The notes: a model not told the origin generated them from the letters alone. A stretch of 64,000 nucleotides of DNA from Rahnella inusitata (GCF_003263515.1 NZ_JYDE01000024.1:1-64000), one strand, 5' to 3'; counted from the stretch's first letter, positions 35,758 to 45,327 are shown. Program-made: numbers and translations.

Positions 35758-36498
35758 TCAATAGTGAACTAATCCGCCGTCCACAGCATATTGGCTTCCG
35801 GTGACATAAGCCGCATCATCTGAGAGCAGAAACAGTGCGACGGCGGCCGCTTCATCAGCGGTACCGGCTCGCCTGAGTGGCACCTGGTTCACCACAAAAT
35901 CCTCAAACTGTTGCCGCGACTCCTCGGGCATGAAGTGTCTGAAATTAGTCTCGATGGGTCCCGGTACCAGCGTGTTGGCGCGAATGTTGCGTGTAGCCAG
36001 CGAGGCGGCCCAGCTTTTTACCATGGCGACAACGGCGCCTTTGGTTGCAGCATACAGGCTGGTCATTGCCGCGCCTTCATAGACCGAAGACGACGCGGTG
36101 ACTAACACTGATGCGCCAGGATTCAAAGCCCTGGAAAGCGATGCAAGCTGGAGCATAGGCCCGCGAACATTGGCATTCATCATGCGATTAAAGGCGTCGG
36201 CCGTAACAGATTCCGGTGTCCCCACTTCTGCGTAACCCGCATTCAACCACAATCCGTCGAGGTGCCCCCAGTCGTTGACAGCCGTTGTCAGCGCATCGAT
36301 ATCAGCCTCACTGGCTGCATCACTTTTCAGAACCAGTGCGGTGCCCGGTAACAGCTTGCGAGCCTGGGCCAGCCGTTCTTCATTGAGTCCCGTGAGGGCA
36401 ATTTCCCCTCCCTCTTTCACAATTCGCAGCGCGCCTGCCAGCCCTATACCGCTGGTGCCGCCCGTTATAAGTACACGTTTACCGTCAAATCTGCCCAT
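35758..36498 (-). CDS. Short-chain dehydrogenase/reductase
   Basis: A 246-residue classical SDR enzyme. The NAD(P)-binding motif is TGGTSGIG, then the LNAGYAE segment (a NAG variant), the catalytic Ser in VTASSSVYEG and the YAATKGA Tyr/Lys pair; the PGPIET and VDGG C-terminal motifs are present. An R-type residue pattern for NADP is not clear. Single gene; substrate unknown. Confidence 0.87.
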   Translation of the reverse strand: MGRFDGKRVLITGGTSGIGLAGALRIVKEGGEIALTGLNEERLAQARKLLPGTALVLKSDAASEADIDALTTAVNDWGHLDGLWLNAGYAEVGTPESVTADAFNRMMNANVRGPMLQLASLSRALNPGASVLVTASSSVYEGAAMTSLYAATKGAVVAMVKSWAASLATRNIRANTLVPGPIETNFRHFMPEESRQQFEDFVVNQVPLRRAGTADEAAAVALFLLSDDAAYVTGSQYAVDGGLVHY

Positions 36499-37088
36499 TA
36501 TCGATCCCTTTTAATCCTTAAAGTTGCCATTTACCTTACGAAAGATACGCACAGTCGTCATCTGTTTCATCCGGTCGCAATGGCATTAAGTCCTTCCTGA
36601 TCAGGATATTTAGTATGATGATTAACCGCCGGTTGAGGGTAGTCGTGAGATAAACAGCTTTCACCCTGAATGTATGGCAGAGGAACGCAGTAACAACTAG
36701 CCCGAAGACAGATCAGCTTTTCCGACCCTGACCACACGCCCTTCTTTGAAGGTTTTGGCAGCATGGCGAAAAGGCGCAGAAAGTGTTTTCCCCCGCGCGG
36801 GTCGTGGTGCCGTTTTGCCGTAAATAAGCGGTTAAATGTGAAGGAATTGTGCAGGACTCCGCAAAAAATGCGGTCGGTGCAGGGAACTTTTCGAACAGCA
36901 TGAGAAAGCTTTGGCCTGTTGGCAATAAATCCTTATAATTAGCGACCCTGAAATGTGATTCGTTACACATACTGAGTCTCATTAAAGTGCTCTGTGAAAG
37001 TACCGTGTCTCTCCGGTGGTAAGCCTGCCGGGGGGAAATCAACATTCTGACAACAACTGCCAGTGTGGCATTAACGACCAACGAAAAT
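36499..37088. promoter_or_regulatory. Control region of ldtB
   Basis: A 590-bp gap. Near the gene there is a promoter TTGGCC (36911) - 17 bp - TATAAT (36934-36939) and just beyond it a CRP-like core TGTGATTCGTTACACA (36954-36969, one mismatch), a position that would suit repression. The leader to ldtB is about 145 bp. I see no gene in 36499-36900. Confidence 0.55.
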
Positions 37089-38009
37089 ATGAAAATGAGC
37101 ATTCGCGCGATAGTTACCCTGGTTTTGGCAGTTGCTGCGTACAGCCAGGCATCTTTTGCTGTGGTATATCCTCTTCCGGCGAACAATGGTCGTCTGGTCG
37201 GTGAAAATATTACGGTCACTGTTCCACAGGGCAGCAGCCTGCCTCTCGAACATTTTGCAGCGCAATACCAGATGGGTTTGAGCAACATGCTTGAAGCCAA
37301 CCCTGGCGTTGATCCGTTCCTGCCAACCCCTGGCACCGTGCTGACTATTCCGCAACAGTTAATCCTGCCGGATACGCCGCACGAAGGTGTTGTCATCAAC
37401 AGCGCAGAAATGCGTTTGTACTACTACCCGAAAGGCAGCAATACCGTTGTCGTTCTGCCAATCGGTATCGGTGAGCTGGGCAAAGACACCCCGCTGAACT
37501 GGGTGACCACTATCCAGCGTAAGAAAGCCGGCCCGACCTGGACCCCGACGGCAAAAATGCATGAAGAATATGCCGCCCGCGGCGAGTTCCTGCCTGCCGT
37601 CTTCCCTGCCGGCCCGGACAACCCGATGGGTCTGTACGCGCTGTACGTAGGCCGCCTGTATGCTGTTCACGGCACCAATGCCAACTTTGGTATCGGTCTG
37701 CGCGTCAGCCACGGTTGTGTACGTCTGCGTGATGCTGACATCAAATGGCTGTACGACAACGTGCCACAAGGCACCCGCGTTCAGTTCATCAACGAGCCGG
37801 TGAAAGCCACCGTTGAGCCAGACGGCAAGCGTTATGTTGAGATCCATAACCCGCTGTCTTCCAACCAGGAAGAATTCGACTCCCAACAGCCGATTCCAAT
37901 CAGCCTGACCGGCAGCTCCAACGCCGTGGCGATGGATCCAAGTGTGAATCAGACAGTGGTTCAGCGCGCGATCGAGATGCGTGCAGGCATGCCGGTTCAA
38001 ATCAACTAA
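37089..38009 (+). CDS. ldtB: L,D-transpeptidase LdtB (YbiS)
   Basis: Periplasmic enzyme that anchors Braun lipoprotein to peptidoglycan. It has a signal peptide ending ASFA, a LysM-like region (about 40-92) and a YkuD catalytic domain with the [10 protein letters not shown] and SHGCVRLRD motif (catalytic Cys). It follows E. coli YbiS along its length ([32 protein letters not shown]), which separates it from LdtE. I chose the ATG at 37089 ([13 protein letters not shown]); a second at 37095 and a longer frame at 37065 are possible. 306 residues. Confidence 0.93.
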   Translation: MKMSIRAIVTLVLAVAAYSQASFAVVYPLPANNGRLVGENITVTVPQGSSLPLEHFAAQYQMGLSNMLEANPGVDPFLPTPGTVLTIPQQLILPDTPHEGVVINSAEMRLYYYPKGSNTVVVLPIGIGELGKDTPLNWVTTIQRKKAGPTWTPTAKMHEEYAARGEFLPAVFPAGPDNPMGLYALYVGRLYAVHGTNANFGIGLRVSHGCVRLRDADIKWLYDNVPQGTRVQFINEPVKATVEPDGKRYVEIHNPLSSNQEEFDSQQPIPISLTGSSNAVAMDPSVNQTVVQRAIEMRAGMPVQIN

Positions 38010-38041
38010 GCGTTAAGGCTTGGAGTGGTGTGAGACGTTGG

Positions 38042-38073
38042 AAAGCCCCGAAACTTTTTCGGGGCTTTTTTTT
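38042..38073 (+). terminator. ldtB terminator
   Basis: AAAGCCCCGAAA and TTTCGGGGCTTT form a 12-bp stem with a 3-nt loop and an eight-T run. Confidence 0.93.
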
Positions 38074-38129
38074 GGGGATTTTTTGGACTGCCATCCAATG
38101 GCGGCTAAAAAAATAACCGAGAAAGTTTC

Positions 38130-38562
38130 GGTTTCTCAATAGCAGTGATCACTTAACTCGCTGCGCCGAAACCGCCCAAAGAGGTCCAAGACGGGCCCTC
38201 TTTGAAATCTCCACGTCTTTTTAAAACATGCGCTACCGCTGGAACGATGGACCTGTTCTGTTGCTGACGCGTGTGGCGCAAAATCACGCCGCAGGAAGAG
38301 GTGGAAAACCGCGAGTTTTTGCGCGGGTTGTAACCCGACCGGAGGGAACCGCGCAGCGGCGGGATTTTGCGGCAACAGGAGGAGTTTCTGAAACAGAGCC
38401 GGGATGCATGGCACGTGTTTTAAAGATCCGGGGATTCTTAAGGGGGGCGGCGATAAGCCCCCTTTAAGGCCGGTTTGGGTGGCAGCCCAAGGTCTTAACC
38501 TTAAGGCCAGTTTGGGGTCTTGACCTTGAGGCCAGTTTGGGTGGCAACCCACGCTCTTGAAT
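38130..38562. repeat. Structured intergenic element with nested inverted and direct repeats
   Basis: About 430 bp without a convincing gene. It contains an AAAGAGG/CCTCTTT stem (about 38178-38202), a CGGGTTGTAACCC stem (about 38327-38339), a TTAAGGGGGGC/GCCCCCTTTAA 11-bp stem with an 8-nt loop (38438-38467), and three degraded direct copies of a unit of about 37 bp (38465-38556, core GGCCAGTTTGGGTGGCAACC). The mix resembles a dispersed non-coding repeat. A minus-strand open frame crosses it but has Arg/Ser/Pro-rich, unnatural composition. Confidence 0.55.
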
Positions 38563-39315
38563 TTAGTGGGCGAGGAACTTCTCCAGAAACTGCTTAGTTC
38601 TCGCGTGCTGCGGATTCGAGAACAACTCCTTCGCAGGCCCCTGCTCCACGATCCTTCCCTGATCCATAAAGATCGCCCTGTCCGCCACATCGCGCGCAAA
38701 ACTCATTTCATGCGTCACGATAACCATTGTGCGGTGCTCGAGCGCCAGCGCGCGGATAGTGTTGAGGACTTCGCCGACAAGCTCCGGGTCGAGGGCAGAC
38801 GTCGGTTCATCGAACAAAATGACTTCAGGATTCATTGCCAGTGCGCGGGCGATCGCCACACGCTGCTGCTGACCGCCGGACAAACGGCGCGGGTAGGCGT
38901 CTTCTTTACCGCTCAGGCCGACTTTTTCCAGCAGTTTGCGCGCGGCGGCAATCGCTTTCTCTTTCGATTCACCTTTTACGATAACCGGGCCTTCAATGAT
39001 GTTTTCCAGCACGGAACGGTGTGGGAACAGATTAAAGTTCTGGAATACAAAGCCGACCTGCTGACGCAGTTCGCGGACTTTGTTTTTCTGCTTGCTGACA
39101 GGCTTGTTACCGTCAATTTCGATTTTACCGACCTTGATGGTGCCACCGTCCGGCTCTTCCAGCAGATTGATGCTGCGCAGCAGCGTGGTTTTACCGGAAC
39201 CGCTCGGGCCGATAATCGCCACCACTTCTCCGGCATTCACCTGTAAATCAATACCGTGTAACACCGTTTGGCCGTTGAATTTCTTAGTCAGTTGCTTAAC
39301 GTCAATGGTACTCAT
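38563..39315 (-). CDS. tcyN: L-cystine ABC transporter ATP-binding protein TcyN (YecC)
   Basis: Cytoplasmic ATPase for cystine/diaminopimelate import. It is 250 residues with Walker A GPSGSGKTT, signature LSGGQQQR, Walker B VILFDEPT and the H-loop THEM. It overlaps tcyL by 4 bp. The TcyN-TcyL-TcyJ-DcyD order next to fliZ is conserved in Enterobacterales. Confidence 0.95.
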   Translation of the reverse strand: MSTIDVKQLTKKFNGQTVLHGIDLQVNAGEVVAIIGPSGSGKTTLLRSINLLEEPDGGTIKVGKIEIDGNKPVSKQKNKVRELRQQVGFVFQNFNLFPHRSVLENIIEGPVIVKGESKEKAIAAARKLLEKVGLSGKEDAYPRRLSGGQQQRVAIARALAMNPEVILFDEPTSALDPELVGEVLNTIRALALEHRTMVIVTHEMSFARDVADRAIFMDQGRIVEQGPAKELFSNPQHARTKQFLEKFLAH

Positions 39316-39980
39316 GAAGGCTCCTGATCCTGACGGTTAACGCGGTCTTCCAGACGGTTTTGCAGGAAGGATAAAACGGTTGCCAGCACCCAGTAGATGA
39401 TCGAGGCGGCAAGATACATGGTGAACACTTCCAGCGTGCGCGAGGTGACCAGCTGCGCCTGACGGAACAGCTCAGGTACCTGAATGGTCGCGGCCAGCGA
39501 AGTGTCTTTCACCAGACCGATAAAACTGTTGCCAAGCGGTGGCAGCGCGGTACGGGCTGCCTGCGGTAAAATCACGCGGCGCAGCGTCTGCCAGTGGTTC
39601 ATCCCAATGCTGGAGGCGGCTTCCCACTGCCCTTTTTCGATCGACGAAATCGCCGCACGCAGGGTTTCAGAGGTGTAAGCCGCTGTATTAAGCGACAGGC
39701 CGATCATGGCAGCCGGTATAGGATCCAGCTCAATGCCAAACTGCGGCAGGCCGTAATAAATCATAAACAGCTGTGCGATAAGCGGCGTACCACGAAATAC
39801 TGACACGTAAAAACGTGACAACCATGACAGCGGCCAGAAACGCGAAAGGCGCATCAGCGCCAGCATAAAGCCCAGTAATAACCCGAAAATCATCCCGCCA
39901 ATACTTAGCTGGAGCGTAAACAGGGTTCCCTTCAATAAAAATGGTGCTGAATCCAGCACCAGTTGAATACTTTCTTGCAT
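39312..39980 (-). CDS. tcyL: L-cystine ABC transporter permease TcyL (YecS)
   Basis: Inner-membrane permease of 222 residues, very close to E. coli YecS (MQESIQLVLDSAPFLLKGT; FRGTPLIAQLFMIYYGLPQF; SFIGLVKDTSLAATIQVPEL). Five predicted membrane segments and the EAA loop (QWEAASSIGMNHWQ). It overlaps tcyN and is separated from tcyJ by 70 bp with a hairpin. Confidence 0.96.
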   Translation of the reverse strand: MQESIQLVLDSAPFLLKGTLFTLQLSIGGMIFGLLLGFMLALMRLSRFWPLSWLSRFYVSVFRGTPLIAQLFMIYYGLPQFGIELDPIPAAMIGLSLNTAAYTSETLRAAISSIEKGQWEAASSIGMNHWQTLRRVILPQAARTALPPLGNSFIGLVKDTSLAATIQVPELFRQAQLVTSRTLEVFTMYLAASIIYWVLATVLSFLQNRLEDRVNRQDQEPS

Positions 39981-40015
39981 CCGATAAAGACCTTTTGGAT
40001 GTTTGCTCTAAGAGT

Positions 40016-40040
40016 ACCGGGAGCAACATCAGCTCCCGGT
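40016..40040 (-). terminator. Hairpin between tcyJ and tcyL
   Basis: ACCGGGAGC and GCTCCCGGT form a perfect 9-bp stem with a 7-nt loop and no T-run. In this position it would stabilise the tcyJ mRNA or partly stop transcription, giving more binding protein than permease. Confidence 0.6.
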
Positions 40041-40050
40041 GCAACGAGCA

Positions 40051-40851
40051 TTATTTGGTGACGTCAGCCCCGAACCACTTCTCAGAAATTTTGGTCAGTG
40101 AGCCGTCTTTTTGCATCTCGGCAATGGCTTTGTTGATTGCAGCCAGCAGTTCCGGGTTGTCTTTACGCAGCGCCACGCCCGCTTCCAGACGGGAGAACGG
40201 TGCGCCCGCAACGGCTAAGGTGTTGCCGGTTTTCTTCACCAGATCCAGCGCTGCCAGACGGTCTACCAGAATCGCATCAATACGGCCTACGCGCAGATCC
40301 TGATATTTTGTCGGGTCATCATCATAGGTACGAATATCCACGCCCTGAACATTTTCACGCAACCACTGCTCGTAGTTACTGCCCAGACCCACGCCTACTT
40401 TCTTACCTTTCAGGTCTTCAGGTTTAGCAAAATTGGCCTCATTGCCTTTTTTGGTCAGCGCCTGAATGCCGGAAACGGTGTACGGGGTGGAGAAATCATA
40501 TTTCTTCTTACGCTCAGGAGAAATCGTCACCTGGTTAATCGCCACGTCGATACGCTTGGATTCCAGTGAGGCCAGCATGCCGTCCCACTTGGTCGGTTGC
40601 AGCTTGGCTTTTACGCCCATGTGCTGCGCCAGCGCATCAGCAAACTCCACTTCAAAACCGGTCAGTTTGCCGTCTTCACCCTGAAAACTGAACGGAGGAT
40701 AAGTGCCTTCCAGCCCGACGATCAGCGTGCCGCGTTCTTTAACTTTCTTCAGTAAACCTTCATCAGCGAAGCTGTTGCTGACCATGCCGACAGTTAACGT
40801 CACCGCCACAGCACCCAGGAGTAAACGACGACGCAGTGTAGAAAAACCCAT
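40051..40851 (-). CDS. tcyJ: Cystine-binding periplasmic protein TcyJ (FliY)
   Basis: Periplasmic solute-binding protein of 266 residues with a signal peptide ending NSFADE and the family-3 pattern GLEGTYPPFSF and GFEVEFADALA, RIDVAINQVT, GVGLGSNYEQW. The ATG at 40851 has GAGGTGAAT upstream; a GTG six bases earlier overlaps it. The partner permease and ATPase are downstream; cystine is the expected ligand from E. coli FliY. Confidence 0.95.
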   Translation of the reverse strand: MGFSTLRRRLLLGAVAVTLTVGMVSNSFADEGLLKKVKERGTLIVGLEGTYPPFSFQGEDGKLTGFEVEFADALAQHMGVKAKLQPTKWDGMLASLESKRIDVAINQVTISPERKKKYDFSTPYTVSGIQALTKKGNEANFAKPEDLKGKKVGVGLGSNYEQWLRENVQGVDIRTYDDDPTKYQDLRVGRIDAILVDRLAALDLVKKTGNTLAVAGAPFSRLEAGVALRKDNPELLAAINKAIAEMQKDGSLTKISEKWFGADVTK

Positions 40852-41027
40852 ATTCACCTCATTTATAGTTAATTATAAAACGTTATATACCCTATGGATT
40901 TGCGCACAGTAGCACCCGTCGCATCAGTTATCAGGAATATAATTCTATAATCTTAGCTCAAAATGGAATAAGCACACTTTAAGCCATCAAAACGATCACT
41001 TCCACCCATCACAGCGATATGTGATGC

Positions 41028-42038
41028 CTATACAAACGGGTGATAGGCAAACAGCGCTGGTGCCCCGCCGGTGTGAATAAACAGGATCGGGCCGTCTTCC
41101 GGGAAGAGACCGCGTTCGATGCCATCGAGTAAACCCGCCATCGCTTTGCCGGTGTAGACCGGGTCGAGCAACATCGCTTCCTGTTCGGCCAGCAGTTTAA
41201 CCGCCGCCATACCCGCTTCGTTCGGCTCGCCGTAGCGCGGCGCGAAGTATTCATCCCACAAAACTATCGACGGAATGTTTTCATCCAGTTGCAGATGAGT
41301 GGCAACCTCGCGGGCAATCGCCTCCACTTTCGGACGTTGCTCGTGGGCTTTACGTGACACCGTCACGCCAATCAGGGCGGTATCCGGCATCAGATGGCTC
41401 AATGCCACCGCCAGACCGGCGTGCGTCCCGGCGCTGCCGGAAGCGACAACCACGGCGCTGAAATCCACAAAGCTGGCGGAAGATTGCTCAGCGATTTCCA
41501 GCGCACATTGCACGTAGCCCAGCGCGCCTAATGCATTTGAGCCACCGACCGGCACCACGTAAGGACGAAAACCCTGTGCTTCCAGACGCTCTGCCTGCTC
41601 TGCCAGCTGCGCCATCGGATCGTGCAAAGCCTCGCACATCACCACTTCGACGTTGAACAGGTCCAGCAACAAACGGTTGCCGTTGGTCAGATAATTTGTC
41701 TCGGCGGTGCCAATCGGGTTTTCCAGCAGCGCGACGCATTTTAGCCCGAGTTTTGCGGCCACGGCGGCGGTCTGGCGTACGTGGTTTGACTGAATAGCCC
41801 CGGCGGTCACCAGCGTATCCGCGCCCTCTGCCAGCGCGTCGGCGACCAGATATTCCAGCTTTCTGAGCTTGTTGCCGCCCATTGCCAGCGGAGTGACGTC
41901 GTCGCGTTTGATGTAAATGTCGCGGCCAACGTGTTCTGAAAGACGGTGTAATTTTTCCAGCGGCGTGCTGTTACCCAATAAATCGAGACGATCAAAGGCA
42001 TCCAGCCGGTTTTTAAGCATTGAAATTTGAGCAGGCAC
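41028..42038 (-). CDS. dcyD: D-cysteine desulfhydrase
   Basis: PLP enzyme that splits D-cysteine to pyruvate, H2S and ammonia. It is 336 residues with the PLP lysine in [12 protein letters not shown] and conserved [25 protein letters not shown] and [17 protein letters not shown]. The start is a GTG after GGGGAACACT; an ATG at 42020 is possible but would cut off the N-terminus. It belongs to the tcy unit, helping turn imported D/L-cystine into sulfur source. Confidence 0.94.
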   Translation of the reverse strand: MPAQISMLKNRLDAFDRLDLLGNSTPLEKLHRLSEHVGRDIYIKRDDVTPLAMGGNKLRKLEYLVADALAEGADTLVTAGAIQSNHVRQTAAVAAKLGLKCVALLENPIGTAETNYLTNGNRLLLDLFNVEVVMCEALHDPMAQLAEQAERLEAQGFRPYVVPVGGSNALGALGYVQCALEIAEQSSASFVDFSAVVVASGSAGTHAGLAVALSHLMPDTALIGVTVSRKAHEQRPKVEAIAREVATHLQLDENIPSIVLWDEYFAPRYGEPNEAGMAAVKLLAEQEAMLLDPVYTGKAMAGLLDGIERGLFPEDGPILFIHTGGAPALFAYHPFV

Positions 42039-42150
42039 AGTGTTCCCCTGACGCGCAGCCGCAGGGCTGAGCGAAACCGTAAAAAGAATTATTCGGATAT
42101 GAAATGATATTGATGATTAAGTATATAAAGAATGTATACAAACTGGAGAC

Positions 42151-42180
42151 AAAAAAACAGGCTCCCGGAGGAACCTGTTT
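42151..42180 (-). terminator. fliZ terminator
   Basis: AAACAGG and CCTGTTT form a 7-bp stem around a 12-nt loop; on the minus strand a T7 run follows. It ends the fliAZ unit. Confidence 0.8.
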
Positions 42181-42214
42181 AGGGTGTTTCATTGTCATTC
42201 TGTGCGAAACGGAC

Positions 42215-42745
42215 TCAGGCGGATTTCTGCCAGGCCAGATACTGATCGTATTTGCGCAGGGCAATACGGTAGTTATCGTGTGCCGCCACCGGTACATCAC
42301 TAATGATCCGCTGGTGGATGCTGTCCCCTTTCAGTTTATCGAGAGGATAGTTGCTGGCAGATAAAATCTCATCCAGACGGCGGAGGCGGACAACGTACTC
42401 GCGCACCGTGCTGTGATTCATTTCAGTCTGTTCAAACAGATATTGCTTAAACGCCATGATGTCGAAATACGACGAATGGCTGTTACAGCTAATCTCACTG
42501 CAAAAACGACACAGTGCGGTCAGTTCTTGCGACAGGTTGTGCCACACGTCGTCATCAATAGGCTGGTCCATCTTAGCGATGGCCTCTTTATTGATGATTT
42601 GCCCGCGAAACACCAGTGCCATCCTGTCGAGTTCTTTTGCACACTGTGAGCAATGAGTCTGACTATGTTTAAAATCTTTAAGATAACGGCTTAAAGGCCT
42701 TGTTTTGATTCCCGCTGGCATAAATTTATTCCTGATAAGGGACAT
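42215..42745 (-). CDS. fliZ: Flagellar/biofilm regulator FliZ
   Basis: DNA-binding regulator that antagonises sigma-S at biofilm and curli promoters and favours motility. It is 176 residues, with the core-binding-like HTH region PLSRYLKDFKHSQTHCSQC, FEQTEMNHSTVREYVVRLRR and NYRIALRKYDQYL conserved. It lies 30 bp after fliA as in other Enterobacteria. Confidence 0.94.
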   Translation of the reverse strand: MSLIRNKFMPAGIKTRPLSRYLKDFKHSQTHCSQCAKELDRMALVFRGQIINKEAIAKMDQPIDDDVWHNLSQELTALCRFCSEISCNSHSSYFDIMAFKQYLFEQTEMNHSTVREYVVRLRRLDEILSASNYPLDKLKGDSIHQRIISDVPVAAHDNYRIALRKYDQYLAWQKSA

Positions 42746-42775
42746 AAAATGTATAACCGGCCAGGAAAAAGCGGA

Positions 42776-43498
42776 TCAGTGGTCGTTGGCCAGGCGCGTT
42801 CGCAATCGCTTAATCGCCTGACTGTGCAGCTGGCTTACCCGGGATTCCCCGACTTCCAGCACTGCCCCGATCTCTTTTAAATTCAACTCTTCCTGGTAGT
42901 AAAGCGTAAGAACTAACTTTTCCCGTTCTGGTAACGCATCGATAGCTTCCATCACCCGGTGGCGTAAATTGCCCTCCAACAGATGATGTAACGGGTTGGC
43001 CTCTTCGTGCCCTTCCATCAATGCCTCGGCTGAATCGCCGTGCTCTTCACGCCACTCGTCATAAGAAAACAACTGGCTACTGTTCGTGTCCATGAGTATT
43101 TGCCGGTATTCCTCGATGGGAATATCCAGCGCCTGCGCCACCTCTCCTTCGCTCGGTGGACGCCCTAATCGTTGTTCTGCATGATGCATTGCCTGGGACA
43201 CTTCACGCGCATTGCGTCGCACGCTGCGCGGCACCCAGTCGCGGCTGCGCAACTCATCAAGCATCGCGCCGCGAATACGCTGAACGGCGTAGGTGGTAAA
43301 CGCCGTGCCCTGCATCGCATCAAATCGCTCAACCGCATTCAACAGGCCGATTCCCCCCGCCTGCAGTAGATCATCAAGCTCTACGCTGGCGGGAAGCCGT
43401 ACCTGCAAACGCAGGGCTTCGTGGCGCACCAGGGGAACATAGCGCTGCCACAAAGAATTTTTGTCTATCACGCCGTCGGCGGTATACAGATCGCTCAC
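42776..43498 (-). CDS. fliA: Flagellar sigma factor FliA (sigma-28)
   Basis: Directs RNA polymerase to late flagellar promoters. It is 240 residues: region 2 (LVRHEALRLQVRLPASVELDD, AFTTYAVQRIRGAMLDELR), region 3 (RNAREVSQAMHHAEQRLGR) and region 4 (LPEREKLVLTLYYQEELNL, GESRVSQLHSQAIKRL). It reads into fliZ. A weak -10 element (GCCGATTG) with no good -35 lies about 60 bp upstream; class II FlhDC control is likely. Target promoters are visible at fliC and fliD. Confidence 0.96.
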   Translation of the reverse strand: MSDLYTADGVIDKNSLWQRYVPLVRHEALRLQVRLPASVELDDLLQAGGIGLLNAVERFDAMQGTAFTTYAVQRIRGAMLDELRSRDWVPRSVRRNAREVSQAMHHAEQRLGRPPSEGEVAQALDIPIEEYRQILMDTNSSQLFSYDEWREEHGDSAEALMEGHEEANPLHHLLEGNLRHRVMEAIDALPEREKLVLTLYYQEELNLKEIGAVLEVGESRVSQLHSQAIKRLRTRLANDH

Positions 43499-43731
43499 TG
43501 TCGTAACCTGTAAAATTAAGGGTCTGTAGCATTGTGACAGTGGAAAGCCTGTTCAATCGGCAGAATAAGGACAAAAAAGCGCGGCTATTTTGATTATGTC
43601 TCGAACATCGCCTGTCGCCATCCCTCTGCCTGCCGGTCGTGATAGCTTAAATTTTGTTCTAAATATAAAGATTATCCTAAATTATACCAGCCTGCCCGCC
43701 AAAGGGATTGTACAAATTCGTAAGTTTTGGT

Positions 43732-43759
43732 TAAAAAAAAACCCCGCCGAAGCGGGGTT
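43732..43759 (-). terminator. fliC terminator
   Basis: AACCCCGC and GCGGGGTT form an 8-bp stem with a CGAA/TTCG loop, followed on the minus strand by a run of nine T. Confidence 0.93.
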
Positions 43760-43788
43760 GGACTGAGTTTTTCGGGTTATCCGAAAAA

Positions 43789-45072
43789 TTAGCCTTGCAG
43801 CAGGGTCAGTACGGACTGAGGAACCTGGTTAGCTTTAGACAATACTGAAGTACCAGCCTGTTGCAGGATCTGCGCTTTGGACATTGCAGAAACTTCAGTT
43901 GCGTAGTCAGCATCCTGAATACGGCTCTGTGCAGATGCCAGGTTAGTAGTGGTGTTGTCCAGGTTGGTGATGGCAGAATCGAAACGGTTCTGAACCGCAC
44001 CCAGTGAAGAACGGAATGTATCAACTTTAGCGATTGCAGCGTCGATTGCTTTCAGTGGGTCTGAAGTTGCAGTACCAGTGTAAGCATTGGCGTTAGCAGC
44101 ATCAGAGATATCACCGATGGTGCTGGCAACGTTTGCAGTACCGGTTGCGCCGCCGTCAGCGATTGCTGCAGTTGCAGTTTTGTAGTCTTTACCCTGTACT
44201 GAAACGTAACCTACTGCTGCGCCAGTTGCATCAGCGCCAACTTTAACCAGTTTGCCAGTCTGAGTACCCGCAGTAACACCGTTAGTGGTGTCAGTGTAAG
44301 ATACGTCAGTGGTGTTCAGTGTCACGTTACCGGTAGTATCATCAACAGATGCTGCATAGTTGTTAGTACCATCAGAAACAACGTAAGTTGCAGTCGCTGC
44401 GCCAGCTGCAGTCTGAACGTTTTTCAGAGACAGTTTGCTTGCGTCCAGACCCAGAGAAGTAGCAGCAGCAGACAGGTTAACATCTTTCAGGGAGCCGCTT
44501 GCGCCAACCTGAGTGATAGCATCGCTGGTTTTCAGTGCGTTTTTAGAAACAGAGAAACCGTTCAGACCCAGAGTCGTTGAGTCAATTTTCTGCAGGTCGA
44601 TGTCGATAGTCTGACCGTCGTTAGCGCCAACCTGAATTTTCATGGTCTGGTTAGAAGCCAATACGTTCACGCCGTTGAACTGAGTCTGACCAGATACGCG
44701 GTCGATTTCAGACAGACGGGATGTGATTTCGTCCTGGATTGAGGTCAGGTCGGAATCGGAGTTGGTGCCGTTAGCAGCCTGAACGGACAGCTCACGAATA
44801 CGTTGTAAGTTGTTGTTGATTTCGCTCAGTGAACCTTCAGTGGTCTGCGCAACGGAGATACCGTCGTTGGCGTTACGTGAAGCCTGAGTCAGACCATTGA
44901 TGTTTGAAGTGAAGCGGTTAGCAATCGCCTGACCCGCTGCATCGTCTTTCGCGCTGTTGATACGCAGACCAGAAGACAGACGCTCGATAGCAGTGCTCAG
45001 TGCAGACTGGGATTTGTTCAGGTTGTTCTGAGTCATCAGAGACAGCGTGTTGGTATTGATTACTTGACCCAT
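43789..45072 (-). CDS. fliC: Flagellin FliC
   Basis: Filament subunit, 427 residues. The conserved D0/D1 ends are clear: N-terminal VINTNTLSLMTQNNLNKSQ and RLSSGLRINSAKDDAAGQA, the TLR5-contact motif QRIRELSVQAANG, and C-terminal NRFDSAITNLDNTTTNLASA to VLTLLQG. The middle (about 165-330) is variable and Ala/Thr/Gly-rich. Gly at position 2 replaces the common Ala. A perfect sigma-28 promoter lies 74 bp upstream. Confidence 0.97.
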   Translation of the reverse strand: MGQVINTNTLSLMTQNNLNKSQSALSTAIERLSSGLRINSAKDDAAGQAIANRFTSNINGLTQASRNANDGISVAQTTEGSLSEINNNLQRIRELSVQAANGTNSDSDLTSIQDEITSRLSEIDRVSGQTQFNGVNVLASNQTMKIQVGANDGQTIDIDLQKIDSTTLGLNGFSVSKNALKTSDAITQVGASGSLKDVNLSAAATSLGLDASKLSLKNVQTAAGAATATYVVSDGTNNYAASVDDTTGNVTLNTTDVSYTDTTNGVTAGTQTGKLVKVGADATGAAVGYVSVQGKDYKTATAAIADGGATGTANVASTIGDISDAANANAYTGTATSDPLKAIDAAIAKVDTFRSSLGAVQNRFDSAITNLDNTTTNLASAQSRIQDADYATEVSAMSKAQILQQAGTSVLSKANQVPQSVLTLLQG

Positions 45073-45145
45073 GAGTGTATTCCTTCAAAGTCTGGTTAAG
45101 GGGTTCGGGCTTATTGCCCACGGCGTTCATCACCGTCCAAACTTG

Positions 45146-45171
45146 TATCGGCGATACTCCAGCAACCTTTA
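45146..45171 (-). promoter_or_regulatory. Sigma-28 promoter of fliC
   Basis: On the minus strand TAAA, exactly 15 bp, then GCCGATA: an exact match to the FliA consensus. Confidence 0.92.
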
Positions 45172-45263
45172 GAATTATTTCTCAAAAAAGCTCACTTTCT
45201 TACTTTGAGAATTACCCCTCCTTATACCGGCTATTCACGCCATTACTTTTTGTTGCAATCCAT

Positions 45264-45290
45264 TAAACTTTTTCTCCGTCGTGCCGATAG
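45264..45290 (+). promoter_or_regulatory. Sigma-28 promoter of fliDST
   Basis: TAAA at 45264, 15 bp, then GCCGATAG at 45283-45290: an exact match to the FliA consensus, 37 bp upstream of the fliD ATG. Confidence 0.92.
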
Positions 45291-45327
45291 GGCTTAAAGA
45301 CTCTTATACAACCCGTAAAGGATACAT

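Noticed and set aside
36763..36903. Possible 46-residue gene MAKRRRKCFPPRG...
   Set aside because: No ribosome site, unnatural basic/Cys composition, no terminator or conservation clue.
38136..38699. Minus-strand open frame of 187 codons across the ldtB-tcyN gap
   Set aside because: It overlaps the start of tcyN in another frame, has Arg/Ser/Pro-rich composition and no ribosome site; the DNA is better read as a repeat-like element.
43499..43600. Possible sigma-28 promoter of fliA (GCCGATTG)
   Set aside because: The -10-like element is there but the -35 region reads GCTT rather than TAAA at the required distance.
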